From Parascedosporium putredinis (taxonomy: Eukaryota; Ascomycota; Sordariomycetes; Microascales; Microascaceae), in assembly GCA_949357655.1 (NCBI GenBank), contig CASHTG010000015.1, positions 3,720,001 to 3,784,000 on the forward strand: a stretch of DNA of 64,000 nt. Reading direction: 5' to 3'. Both the position numbers and the translations under genes were made by a program. Under the pieces are notes generated by a model. It was given only the letters and a program-made list of their open reading frames with translations. It did not search any database and was not told where the DNA came from. How positions within the stretch are numbered: position 1 is the first letter of the stretch; each line of letters opens with the position of its first letter. Shown piece after piece: positions 35,548 to 46,532 of this stretch.

Positions 35548-37677
35548 TCAAGACCTCCCAAATCCAAACCAACCCCTCTTCTGCGAAGTAGCGGGCTTAT
35601 CCCCTCGGCCTGGTCGGGACGTTGCTTCTTGCCGGCATCGGCGGCCCTTCTTGTCGTCGGCGGCGCCGTCGAGGCTGGGGTACTCGATGTAATTCCAGGC
35701 GAGATCGAGGAAGATGGGCTTGGCGGGGATGGGGTGGAGCTTGGGGGTACTCGACAATGTTTTCGAGCTTGACGCCCTGGACGGGCCACTCGCCGAGCCT
35801 CTCGATGAGGGGGAGGTCTTGGCTGAACTGGGGCTTGGGGGTCGTCGCGCAGGCGCTTGTCGATGTAGCAGAGGGCGTGGTAGCGCTGCACCTGCCGCGC
35901 GAGGAGGGACTCGAGGAAGGCGACGTCGGCGGAGGAGACTTGGAGGTTTTGCGGGGCGCCGGAGGCCGGGGGTTGGGGGCCGAGGCGATGGTCTTGGTCG
36001 AGGACTGGATGAGGGTGTGGGCGTGGTGGAGGAGCGCGAGGGCGTTGGTGTTGCTGCCGGTGAGGGCGTGGGAGCGGGCAATGGAGAGTGCTCTGGATAG
36101 AAGAAGATGTTAGAAAAATGGAGACGTATCAGGGTATATAGAGAGGGAATTGGATCGGGGGTTTGAAGGGGGATAAGGGTAAGGTTCTTACTTGAGGGCG
36201 GTAAAGTAGTTTTCCGTAGCTACTAGTCGTTGTGTGAGCTCCTCGTCGGCGGGGACACCGGGCAAGGCCCTTGCCTCCTCTAGATTTTGGAGGGCACCGT
36301 CGTAGAGGGCGACTCTCTCCTTGAGCTTGTTGAGTTTTCGGCTCATCCTGACCTCCTTGGGCTTGCTGTCCTCCTTGGCCTTGGCCCTGCGCTTGAGCTC
36401 CCTCTTGGAAAGCTCAGCGTAATCGTCCAAGGCGCCATCGTGAGCTCCCGTAAGCACGCGGTTCCGGCCTATTCTCCAGCTAATCATCTCGTAGTTGACG
36501 GCCGTGCGCGTAATCTGCAGACTTTGCACGCGAGGGTCGGTCTGAGGGACGTTCTCCGCCCTGAGATCATCCAGGGCCTGCTTCGCCGCGTCGACGGCGT
36601 CGAGGGTGGCGGCGAGGATGTCGTCGTACGCCGAGGCGAGCTCCTTGGGGACGATGGGTTCCGAGGAGGCCACCTTGGCGGACAAGGCGGCTTTGGCAGC
36701 GAGGGTGGCCTTCCAGGCGAGAGCAATGGCGGCGTCCTCGATGCGCACCTCGCGCGAGCGCCACGTGAGCGTCTTGGGCACGTCGCCGGGGCTGGCTTCC
36801 TTCTTGGACTCCTCGCCCTGGCCGAGGACGGTGGAATCCCGTTCGTTGATCTCGTTGACGAGGAAAGCGTTGTTCATGGGGAAGGCGTTTCGGGCAATGA
36901 CGTGGATGGGGACGGTGCGGGGCGTCTTGAGCTGGTAGGCGGCGAACTGGATCGAGGGCTCGATGATGGTGGAGAGGAGGTCCTTGTACGTGTCCGCGTC
37001 GGAGGACGAGGATTTGAGGGCGCTGTAGATGGCGTAGGAGACGGCGTAGTTCTTGACGCACTTTTCCCAGCTCTGCCTCTCAAAGTTGGCGGCGCCGCGC
37101 ATCATGCCGGCGTAGGCAAAGGCTTCGAGGATGTCGGTGGACTTGGCGCCGGATTCGTCCGCGTCGCTGAGGGCGGAGACGAGCTCCTCGGCCGTGTGCG
37201 CCGCCTTTTCGATTCGCGAGATGATGTGCGATCTCGTGCGGCCCGTGATGCCCTTGGCGTCGGCCATGTGGGCGCTCCTCATGCTCATGGCATGGGCCCA
37301 GGCACGTTCGCTCGTTATGATGAGGAGACGGACATATCTAGGAAGAGGGGGCAAGGAAACAAGGTTAGTAAAGACAACATCGCCCCCGGAAAGAGAAAGC
37401 AAGAAAAAAAAAAGTGAAAGAAAAATCAACGACTCGGAGGGAGGAGGGGGAAAGAAGGAAGAAGGAAGAAAGGGGTTACTAGTGCGTCGTACTCTGGCTT
37501 CTCCTTGATCTGCTCTGCCGTGATTTCGTCCTTCCTTTGGTATTTCCCACGGTTCCTGGTGGCGATGCCGAGCTTTTTCCTCGACTTGAGAAGCCTTCGA
37601 GAAAGCTGGCCCCTGTAGACCGAGTTATCGCCAAAGGCCTGGGACCGGCCAGACACCACGAGTTTTGTGATATCCAT
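35548..37677 (-). CDS. SRP68: Signal recognition particle subunit SRP68
   Basis: SRP68 pairs with SRP72 on SRP RNA and helps deliver secretory ribosomes to the ER. Three exons: 37677-37493, 37337-36192 and 36092-35548. The N-terminus MDITKLVVSGRSQAFGDN and RGQLSRRLLKSRKKLGIAT match the RNA-binding domain of the family, followed by the helical repeat body (YVRLLIITSERAWAHAM). The C-terminus has PIPAKPIFLDLAWNYIEYP, then a charged linker, and ends KRGWFGFGRS, typical of fungal SRP68. Three C-run indels in exon 3 (35953-35956, 35837-35841, 35743-35747) break the frame; correction gives 624 residues, or 626 if the last two runs lost two bases each. The linker near 35600-35650 reads in more than one frame, so its exact residues are uncertain. 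Confidence 0.93.
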
Positions 37678-38790
37678 TTTTTCTTCTCTTGCTAATTCCT
37701 CAAGAGGATGATGTCGCTGGTTCTCCGTCTCGTCGGCGGGCTTGTCGTGCCAATGGCGGGTGAATCTCGCAGGTCCTCCTTTGCTCAACCTGCCCGTCGT
37801 GCGTCGTTTCGTTGGCGTTGGCGGGGTTGTCTGCCGTGGGGCATCTTCGCTGTGGTGGGCCGGATTGTTGCACTGTACTTGATACTACGAAATACTTAGG
37901 GTCTACCAGATTTATGCATATAAGCAGTATTATCACGCCAAAGGGGCAGCCTTTGGGAGCAAAGTCTAACAAAGCACGAACCTGAAGAGACTTCAGGGGT
38001 TGGATAGCTAATTGATCTGTCGTGTAGGCTGCATGAGCTCGGGGTCAAAGAAGAGAGCCAGAGGCGACTTGCGCTCGTCTTGGGAGGTTCCATGGCTTAG
38101 AAAGGCGACAACTGTATATCAAAATCATTCAAGGCTGCAAGTTTAGATGGATTCTTTCCTAACATATTATAGAGTATTTATAGCTAGCTGTTTAATACCT
38201 TTCCCTTATGTTTGAGCTTCCTGGCTCATCGTAAATGTTTCTTCTTATTCTTTTTCTTTTACCGGCTTCTTCTCAATCCTCCGGCCTCCAGTCAATCAAA
38301 CATCGAACGATTGTTCCTGGACTGTGCGGTAGATTATCGGCAAAACTGGCAAATTGTCGGAGTGTAGCGACCAGGAAGAATCGGCTGCTACCGGCGACTT
38401 CCTTTGGTGCATGGGCGAAATTTCTACGGCCTAGCTAAGAACACGCCATTCGACGCAGTCGGCCTCTTTTTTTTTTTAGTCAAGTAACTAAACGTTCGCG
38501 GTCGACCTTCGTATGCGGCGTGTCTTGTCCTACTCCATGGACCCTTCCAGGGGTTAGAGTGTGCAGTGGTTTTTCCTTTTTCTCACGCACATCCGTTCCC
38601 GAAGCTCCTTTCCCCTTGTCCTCGATCGCGAGACGGCTCGGCTATCCGGTCCAAAGCCACTGATTCCACGCGCACCATCCGACCGATTCTTCCCACAGGG
38701 ATGCCGATTACGCAACACGATTTCACATCATAGAAATAGACAGCAGTTGTCTTTGTGATACCCTTTGTTTCACTCCTAGTTCAGCCCCCA
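37678..38790. other. Divergent upstream region of SRP68 and the PPR gene
   Basis: Two genes are transcribed away from this 1.1-kb interval. Some open frames exist but none shows a family motif. T runs are present near 38467-38478. Confidence 0.6.
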
Positions 38791-41700
38791 ATGCTGGAGA
38801 GGACAGCGTCCTCCCTCGAGCAATGCGCCCTCCACCGAATCCTACACACCTCCTCTCGACCCGCATACTCCCGTCGCAAGCTGCCCCCAACCTTTTGGAT
38901 GCATGGGGCGGCGAGCTTAGAGGTCTCTGCAGCCTGGGTGGCCTTGGTGAGGGGGCGTGGAGCTCGAGCGAGGCAGGTTGGCCAACCCCAGCGACACGCG
39001 ACGAGGAGATCCGTTTCGAGCGGTTATGACGCCCTCGAGGCCCTGTACGCATCTGGTACGGGCGCCATCTCAACTCTCAGGAGGACTTCGGCTTGCTTGG
39101 TTGACGGCCATGAGAGATGGCCGCAGTCCCTGTCCTGCCTCCAAACGAGACCAATCTCTACCTCGGCTACTAGCCGATTCCTCAACTTTCCCCAAACGAC
39201 CGAATCCCTTGCTTCGACGACCGTCCAATTCGATGCCATACCAGCCACAGAAGAGCCTTCTATATGCTACGCAAAAGCAGAACCGTTATCAGGGCCTAGT
39301 TCAACGTCCACATCCACCTCCGAAACCCTCAAGCCGTCCCCTGGTGGCCTCACACGACTCCGGTATCTAATATCTAAGGGTGACGCGAGTGGTACGATAG
39401 AGGCATGGTCTCTTTTCAAGGGCCTCTCAGCTTCGGCGCAGGACGAGCTTCGCCTCGAGACGCTCCGTTACACAGGCCGACATGTGTCGAGTAAAGCGGA
39501 GGCAGCTCAGTGGCTGTCGGTTCTTGCCAAGATCCCGAGCTCCTCGCTTGATAATGACCTCCTTTTGATGGCCGCAAAGGCCAGCGTGGTCCTCCACTTG
39601 AAGGAGGATGCACTCACCTACTTTCGCGCAAGCCTAAGGCGCCGCCCATCCCTTGACTTTTTCCAAGAGATGGTGTATATCGGGCTAGCAACAAAATCAT
39701 GGCCTTTTTTCGAGACTCTTGGCACTTCTGGTTCTCTCATCACGGCTCAAAAGCGCCTCTTCCCTCTTTCGAAAGGATGCGCTCGATACCCCGTCTCGCC
39801 AAGGTGGTCCTAAAATTTTGGCCTGAACTAGAGGCTCAACGCGGCACCCCGCTACCCGATATCGCTAATCAGGATGAAGCCTTGTCCCTCGGGGAGGGAC
39901 TTCTGCCAAATCCCGGGATACCAGCAGGGCAAAGCCCAATCGCCACGCCTCTAGCCTTTTGACGCCAGAAACTCAGATTGGCCTATCCGCTTTGATGGCA
40001 GAACCTCCTGCTGTGCCAGACAACTCATGGGGCTCGGGATATAAGGCTGGCGCTGAAGCTAATGGAACCAGGTTCGGACCTAAGCAGCAAAAACGGCTTG
40101 TCAACTCTCTCGACTCCTTTCTCAAAGACCTCGCAGAGATGGCCCTGTTCCAGCCCTGCGAGTCTAGAGAGGCAATGGGCCTTCTCCACCTACTTGACCG
40201 CCCCGAGCTATATGCTGAACACATCGTAGATGCTTTCCAACGGCGAGAAACTATGCATCTTCCTAGACTATTCAAGACTTACAAACGGTACGGGCTGGCC
40301 ACCATGGATCCGCGAGTACCGCCAATCATGTTCAACATCTTCTACCCTTACGATACCGCCCAGTTGCTCCCGCTACACACCTACTTTTGTCGCGTGCACT
40401 ACAACAACGATAAGAGGACCGACCAAGATCGCGCCGCTTTACGAGAGTGGTGGTCAAACTACGCGGTACGGGCAGCTTTGAATGACCAGGCGAAGGACCC
40501 GCTGTCTTACAAGTCCTACATCCGTGTATTCAAGCACTTTGGCGATGAGGAAATGGAGCAGTTTGCACTAAAAGACGTGACGGAAAAGCTCGGTATTCGG
40601 CCGGAGCAGATGAATTGGTATCGCGATCTTGAGCGCTACTACACCAACAAAGACTACAAAGGCGCCATGTACGCCTGGTCCGACCTTAGTGCAGGTGCCA
40701 AACCAGACATTCATACCCTAGCCACGGTCATGAAGCTGGCGGCGGACAATGGTGATCTTAACTATACCCTCCAGATGTACGAGAAGGCCAAGACGTGGCG
40801 CCTTGACCGGTCACCCCACATACTCATACCCGTTATACGCGCCTTTGGAGACAACGGGATGCTGCAGCAGGCTAGTAGAGTGTGCACGTGGGCGCTGGAA
40901 AACGATATCCGCAGCCCGGAGCTCTTCAACACCATGCTCTCCATATATGCGGCGAACCATCGCCTCCACGAGTCGCATCGTCTGATGAATACGATGGCCC
41001 AGAATGGGATCGCCTGGGACAAGGAGACGTTTGTCCATCTGATAACGACGTTGGCGCGTTGCAAGCAGGGCGACAAGGCGTACGAGCTTCTAACACAGGC
41101 GATGAAGATGCACTTCTGGAGAGTCACCAGCCATCACTTTGAGCTTGTCATGGCCGGCGCGATGAACACGCACAAGTACAGCTTGGTCTACGCTCTGGGC
41201 GAGCGCATGAAGAAGGAGGGCTTGCCGGTGTCCCTAAACGCCTTGACCTTGTTGGCCAAGTCGTCGCATCGTTGGGCGCAGTTTGCCAAGGAACGTCCTG
41301 GCCACCCGCCGCTCCCTTCGAAACTCGTCACCGGACGCGATCTAGTCGAGCATTACCGGAAACTTGTCGCGGCTGAGCTCCAGTCGGCGCGAGATGGCGC
41401 TAATCTCGGCAAAGCAAAGGGCGGGTCGTCGAGCGAGAGCGTCAGTACAGACGCCAAAAGCCGCGCTTCATGCTTGCCCTGAAGCGGGTCGTCTTCACCC
41501 TCGCCGAGATGGGAGAAAAGGACCTGATCGCCGAGGTCAACGGAATTTACCAGCAGTGCCCTCCGACTGAGTGCTCCGAGCGGGATATCCCGGACGGCAT
41601 CATTACCGCACTGATGATTGCCGCGCTCGAGCGAGGCGAGCACCGCAGAGTAAAGAGCCTGTGGAACGCGCTGTGGGAGCGCAACCAGCGACTAAGCGTG

Positions 41701-43091
41701 GCCGCCGTCGACGAGGGCAACCGGCGGGCGCCGCGCGCGAGGATCCCGCCCCCGATACGGTATAATCTGGATGAAGGGTTCCGCACGATGCAGCAGGTGC
41801 TCACGCGGGAGAGTGACGCCGAGGGGCTCTTGACCATATTGCATGAGCTCACGTCGGCGGGCTTCAAGCTGGGCCGCCGCAACTGGAACCACACCATCCA
41901 GGCACTCGCTACCATGGGCCGGGTCAAGGAGGCCTTTACGTTCTGCGAGCACATGCTGATGCCCAACTGGATGGGCTGGAGGCATATGCGTAGGTTCAAG
42001 CTTCACCGCCTCCGCCGCAGCGTGAGCGAGAATCGGCCTAACCCGTCCGAAACCTCGGCCGAGCTCCCTGATGCTCTTCAGCTACATCTCGGGCCCTCTG
42101 CCATTGCCACCACTCCCGCCGCTGCCACCAGTACCATTACTGGCGCATTCGCCCCCAAGAGTCGCGATGCTATCACAACTCTTGCTCCCGGTAGCGCCAG
42201 ATTTTACAGCACAGCACACGGCCCGGAGCAGCCATCCGTAGCCGCGTCATCCGAGGCCAGCTCATCTCCTTCCCACTCCTCTTCCTCCTCCTCCTCCCCT
42301 TCCCCGTCTTCTGCCGCCGCCTCCCCTCTTCCTCCTCGAAACCATCACCACGATCCCGCACCCCCACGGCACAGGAGGACCCCTCTGCCGAGAGCCGCTC
42401 CCTCGCGTCAGCGGAGCAGCGCTACGCCGCCGACCACGCCGCCGTAGCCGACTTCCTCCGCTTCCAGTACAACGCCCGACAGAAGCGGCGGTGGCAGCGC
42501 CGGCGCAAGGAGCGCGGCCAGTCGGTCGTGCTGACGCCGCGCATCCGCCAGCCCGGGCTCAACCCGCGGCACCTCCGCCCCAACGCGCAGACCCTACACA
42601 TGCTCGCCCGCATCTACCTCGAGATGCGCAGCGCCGACACCCGCTCCTCCCAAGACGCCGACACGAGCCTCCTCCTCTCAGCCTCGTGCCCTCGCACCGT
42701 CCACGCCATCATGACGCTGCGCTACTCGGACGACCCCGAGGTCGTCCGCTGGTTCGGCGACAAGGTCGAGGAGTACTCCTCGACGACGACCCCCGCCCCT
42801 CCCCGCCGAAACGACGCGGGCGTGGACGCCGATGCCGACCTCGGCGACGGCTCTCTCACACCCGCCGAGCGCCAGAGGCTGCAGCGCAAGAGGGAAAAGA
42901 CCCTGCGCAAGCGCCGCGCCTACGTCCTCCCGCCCTTCCAGGAACGCGTCAACGGCGTCTTGGCCGCCACCTCCGCCCTCAGGCGGAGCAAGAAGGCGGC
43001 GGCGACGCGCGAGAGGATCGCCAATAAAAAGTTTTATGCTGCCTGGGAGCGGCGCGAGGTTTCGTCTGGTGAACCGTTGGGAAGCGAGTGA
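38791..43091 (+). CDS. Mitochondrial PPR protein, Cya5/Pet309 type
   Basis: The start MLERTASSLEQCALHRIL and the following Arg/Ser-rich stretch, RRKLPPTFWMHGA, match what I recall of fungal Cya5, a pentatricopeptide-repeat protein needed for mitochondrial COX1 expression (yeast Pet309). The corrected single-exon product is about 1434 residues. The middle (about 40600-41250) holds helical PPR-like repeats such as YTLQMYEKAKTWRLDRSPHI, LFNTMLSIYAANHRLHESHR and THLATV-like segments (here DIHTLATVMKLAADNGD). A Ser/Pro-rich linker at about 42050-42400 precedes a basic C-terminal part with QKRRWQRRRKERGQS. Four indels join the frames: near 39762, between about 39870 and 39960, at 41461-41462 and at 42361-42365; each adds one base. 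PPR identity is firm. Orthology to Cya5 is likely but rests on memory. Confidence 0.8.
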
Positions 43092-43978
43092 TGCAGGGAA
43101 CGTGACGGGACAATGTTCTTTTATTTGTTTTGTGTTACCATTGTATAAACAGGGGTTTATCCTCCTTTTGGAAAGGAACCAAGGAGGGAAAAGAAGAAAG
43201 AGACTCTTTGACGAAGGGGACACATGATGGGCTACAAAGGAAGACGGCTCGGGTCTTCTCTGTCGTTTTCCCCTCGGTCCTGTATGAATAATCTGATGCT
43301 AGATAATTAAACAACACCGGATATAGAAGTTGGTTTACAAATTCGTTTTTTTCCTCCTCGTTGCTCCTGGAGCTCTTGTTCCGCCCCTACTCTCATTGTA
43401 TATGATATCTAACCCCTATAAACATGATGAAGCTTAAAAGTCCACACATCCATCAATCTATTTATGAGCAATGCAGTTGAGACTTGTATATCCACTTTTA
43501 GGTACGCTATGCTATCTATGTAAATGTTGCCTGCTCAAGCGTTGCTTTTCCAATAAAGAGGAGGGTTGGTATGTACATCTATTGACTCGCAATATAGGAG
43601 CAAATTCCCTTTTCTCTTCCTTCTTCTCCATCAAACTCCCCCCGTCTTTAGACTAACTAGACTCCTAGCCCACAGACGCAAAAGATTCCAAAGAATATGA
43701 CCAAGGTACTACCGGGAATTACCGGAATGAAGACATCGGTACCAGAACAAGTTATTGAGAGGAGTAAAAGGCATGGGGAAAATCCAAAACAGATAAGAAA
43801 AATAAATGCCTAGGGTATGAACAAGTGGGAGGAGGGACCGCTAAAGGGCGAGGGTTCAATGTTGAAACCCGGATTTCCCGTACAAACGCCGGATATGTGC
43901 TGTGTTGCCATGTGCTTATGTATGAAGAAAGACAAAGAAAATTGGGTATGCGCAAGCTAGATGAGGTGAGATTCCTAT
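43092..43978. other. Convergent 3' flanks of the PPR gene and the Atos gene
   Basis: AT-rich stretch where two genes end towards each other. I see no coding or RNA feature. Confidence 0.65.
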
Positions 43979-46532
43979 TCACCGTGGCTCCCACCGTTCT
44001 TGGTGTTGTAGGTTTTGTCGCTGTTCAACGCCAAGAGACCGGAGCCTCTGAGACAAGAGGCCCTCCTCCCCGGGACTCCCAGAGGCGCTCGCGGCAAAGG
44101 CATTCCCTCCGTAGCCGACATCACCTTTACTTAGTTTCTCGTAACGCCCAATCTCCCAATGAGCATCACCGCCTAGGTCCGCGCGCCGTGGGGCATCGGG
44201 AGACTGCATGGCTGCGCCGGTCGCGTCCGAACTTGCACTAGCCTCGCTGTCCATCCTATTTCTCGACGGGAAACGGAAGGGGACGGGATCCACGGGCAGA
44301 TCGCTAGGCGACGCGAAATTAAAGGGGATGGTGAACCCGATACTTGCGACGGCAGTGGCCTGGCAGATCCAGAGTAATGGTGGTGTTGGTCGTCGCCGTT
44401 GTGAAATACAGGCGTCCCATACGGTGGATAAAAACCGGCGCTTCGTCTGCGAAATGCCTTCTCGGCCGCCAGCATGGCCGCCGACCTGCTTGAGGCAGAG
44501 GTGACAGGGGGTGCATGACGCGTATAGGCTTGTAGGGCGAGAAGCGAGGCTCGGGCCATGTGGTTTCGTTGCGGAGCTTCACCTTGCCGTCCGGAACACG
44601 GTTGGCAAAAACGAGACGTATGCTTTTGTACATATAGAAACGACCTTTAGAGGGACAGCAGATGTGCAAGTGGACAAGGTAGCGGAGAATAGGGCGTTCA
44701 TCCGCGGCAGCAATCTCTTGAGGTAGACCGTCGACGATGGGGCCGGCAGAGTAACTACGCTGGCGGATAAAGGTTTTGGTACCGGGCTCCATGCCAGACA
44801 AATCGTAAGGGACTAGGAAAAGCTTGACGGCAGTCTTGTTTTGATTCTTGATGACGATTTGGATCCGACCCTTCTCCGGGATTCGATAGCTGCCACCAGG
44901 GGCGCTTTAGGAGAACCTGATCTGCGTCGCCTTGCGGGGGCAGCGGTTCGTCTCGTTTCGGCATCGCCTCCGCAGGGAACAGAGCTGTCCATGTCGAGGT
45001 CGTTTTCCTCCCCTCTGCCACCCTTCTATCCGCGGCCCTGTTTTGAATTTTCCTCTTTGAGCGCAGGCCATCTTCCTGATTCGTTAGCCCGTTCTCTAGG
45101 TCGAGTTGACCGACGTACGGGCTAGGGCCGTCCTCAAAGCCGGGACGGCCAGGAACGTTGCTACCATAGCTGTAATAGACGGCCGGGAATGGCAGCGTCA
45201 CGTGGGGCGGACACCTGAGGCTTGCCTTGCACTTGCCCAGGCCCAAGACCCCGATTTGCGCCAGAAACTCGATGGGCTTGGAGGGCGTTGTCGACATGCG
45301 GCCGCGAAGGATGCTCTCCTCATACGAGCCTACCATGGAGGCGTGCTGGAGAGGCGAGGTGTCTGAGCTGAAGGAAGGACGCCGGGAGCGAAGGTAGGCG
45401 GGGGTCCCTGGAAAGCTCGGAGGAAGGTTAACGCTGGGCGTCGAGGTTAAGGACCTGCGGGGTTGGTGGGCCTGGTAGGGAAATGCCGCCTCACGTCGAA
45501 AAGAGGGAATGCTCTGGGGGTGGAGGCACCGGAACGGGAGAAGCTAAATGGCTGCGGAGATGCGGGTGGGTAGAGTGAGTGACGCCTGGGTGCGGGAGAT
45601 GGCGAGGTGATGTTGATGCCGTGCATGGGCAAGGAGATACCCAAATCATCGTTACTCTCTGACTGCACGAGAGGGCTCGTGGGGGCTTGTACACGAAGCT
45701 ACTGGAGAAGGATGAAGACAGCGAGGAGGGAACAGACTTGAACTCGCCCCGGCTGGGGAATGTGGATTGAAAGGGCGCATACGATCTTGGGGGCGAAGTC
45801 GCTTCCCAGGAGTGGAGGGGCCGGGGGATTGAACGAGGCCGCCGGCACGGCTGTCCGCGGACGGAGTCAAGGGATTTCGCGAAGACGTTCGTTGGCCATG
45901 CTCATTTGCAGTAAAATCGCCAGAATGCAACGCCGACCTTGGACGTTCAATGCTTAAGCCTTCCTGCAACCGCTGGTCATCCCTCGTCCCCGCCTCCTTC
46001 TTTCTCTCCCTCTCGGGGTGATTTGAGCCGGAGGCAAGAGACCAAGGCCGACCGAGTCGTTGCCATCTCTAGGCCGGTCCACGGGTGAGTTCGGTAGGTT
46101 CCGAGAGAGAAACGAGTCGAGCGGCGGCGGAGAAGCGCTCAGCAGTGGAGAGTAGGCGGAGTAAGAATGAACATCCTCAGCCAGAGAAACGCGCGAATTG
46201 AACCAGGCAGCGTCCTCACCCCTACGGAACCTCTCAATCAGCTCAGACGTATCTGTCTGGGACTGGGGACGCTCTGGGGTGGGTGGCGTCGGGCTGTCGG
46301 GGATTGGGCCCTCACATAACTCAGTTCGAATGCTCTCCTCAGAAAGTCGTCTACGATGGTGATGGTGGTAGAGGTGCTGGGGCTGGTGTTGGTGCTCAGC
46401 GTGGACAGGGCGGCTGTCGGGGTCGACAATCTTGGCGGGTTTGGCTGGTGAAATGCTGCCCCTGGGGTCATCAGCAACCTTGAGCCCCTCGACCAAGGTG
46501 TTGTGATCGAGATCATCCTGAATGATGGGCAT
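43979..46532 (-). CDS. Atos/FAM214 homologue (DUF4210 plus chromosome-segregation domain)
   Basis: The corrected single-exon product is about 851 residues. The start is MPIIQDDLDHNTLVEGLKVA. After a long Ser/Pro-rich region with a His run comes a conserved block encoded at about 45340-45100: SYEESILRGRMSTTPSKPIE, FLAQIGVLGLGKCKASLRCP, PHVTLPFPAVYYSYGS and SPYVGQLDLEN, which match the Atos-like DUF4210 domain. A second block at about 44895-44540 reads GGSYRIPEKGRIQIVIKNQN, KTAVKLFLVPYDLSGMEPGT, KTFIRQRSYSAGPIVD and RLVFANRVPDGKVKLRNE, which match the domain named for chromosome segregation in meiosis. Animal Atos proteins act as transcription regulators; a fungal role is unknown to me. Six G/C-run indels break the frame (46015-46018, 45681-45685, 45459-45462, 44899-44902, 44507-44511, 44324-44327). 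The C-terminal tail is Ser- and Gly-rich. Confidence 0.87.

Noticed and set aside
36287..37417. Long open frame of 376 codons on the plus strand opposite SRP68
   Set aside because: It is the antisense shadow of a GC-rich exon, with Gly/Val/Glu-rich low-complexity sequence and no family motif.
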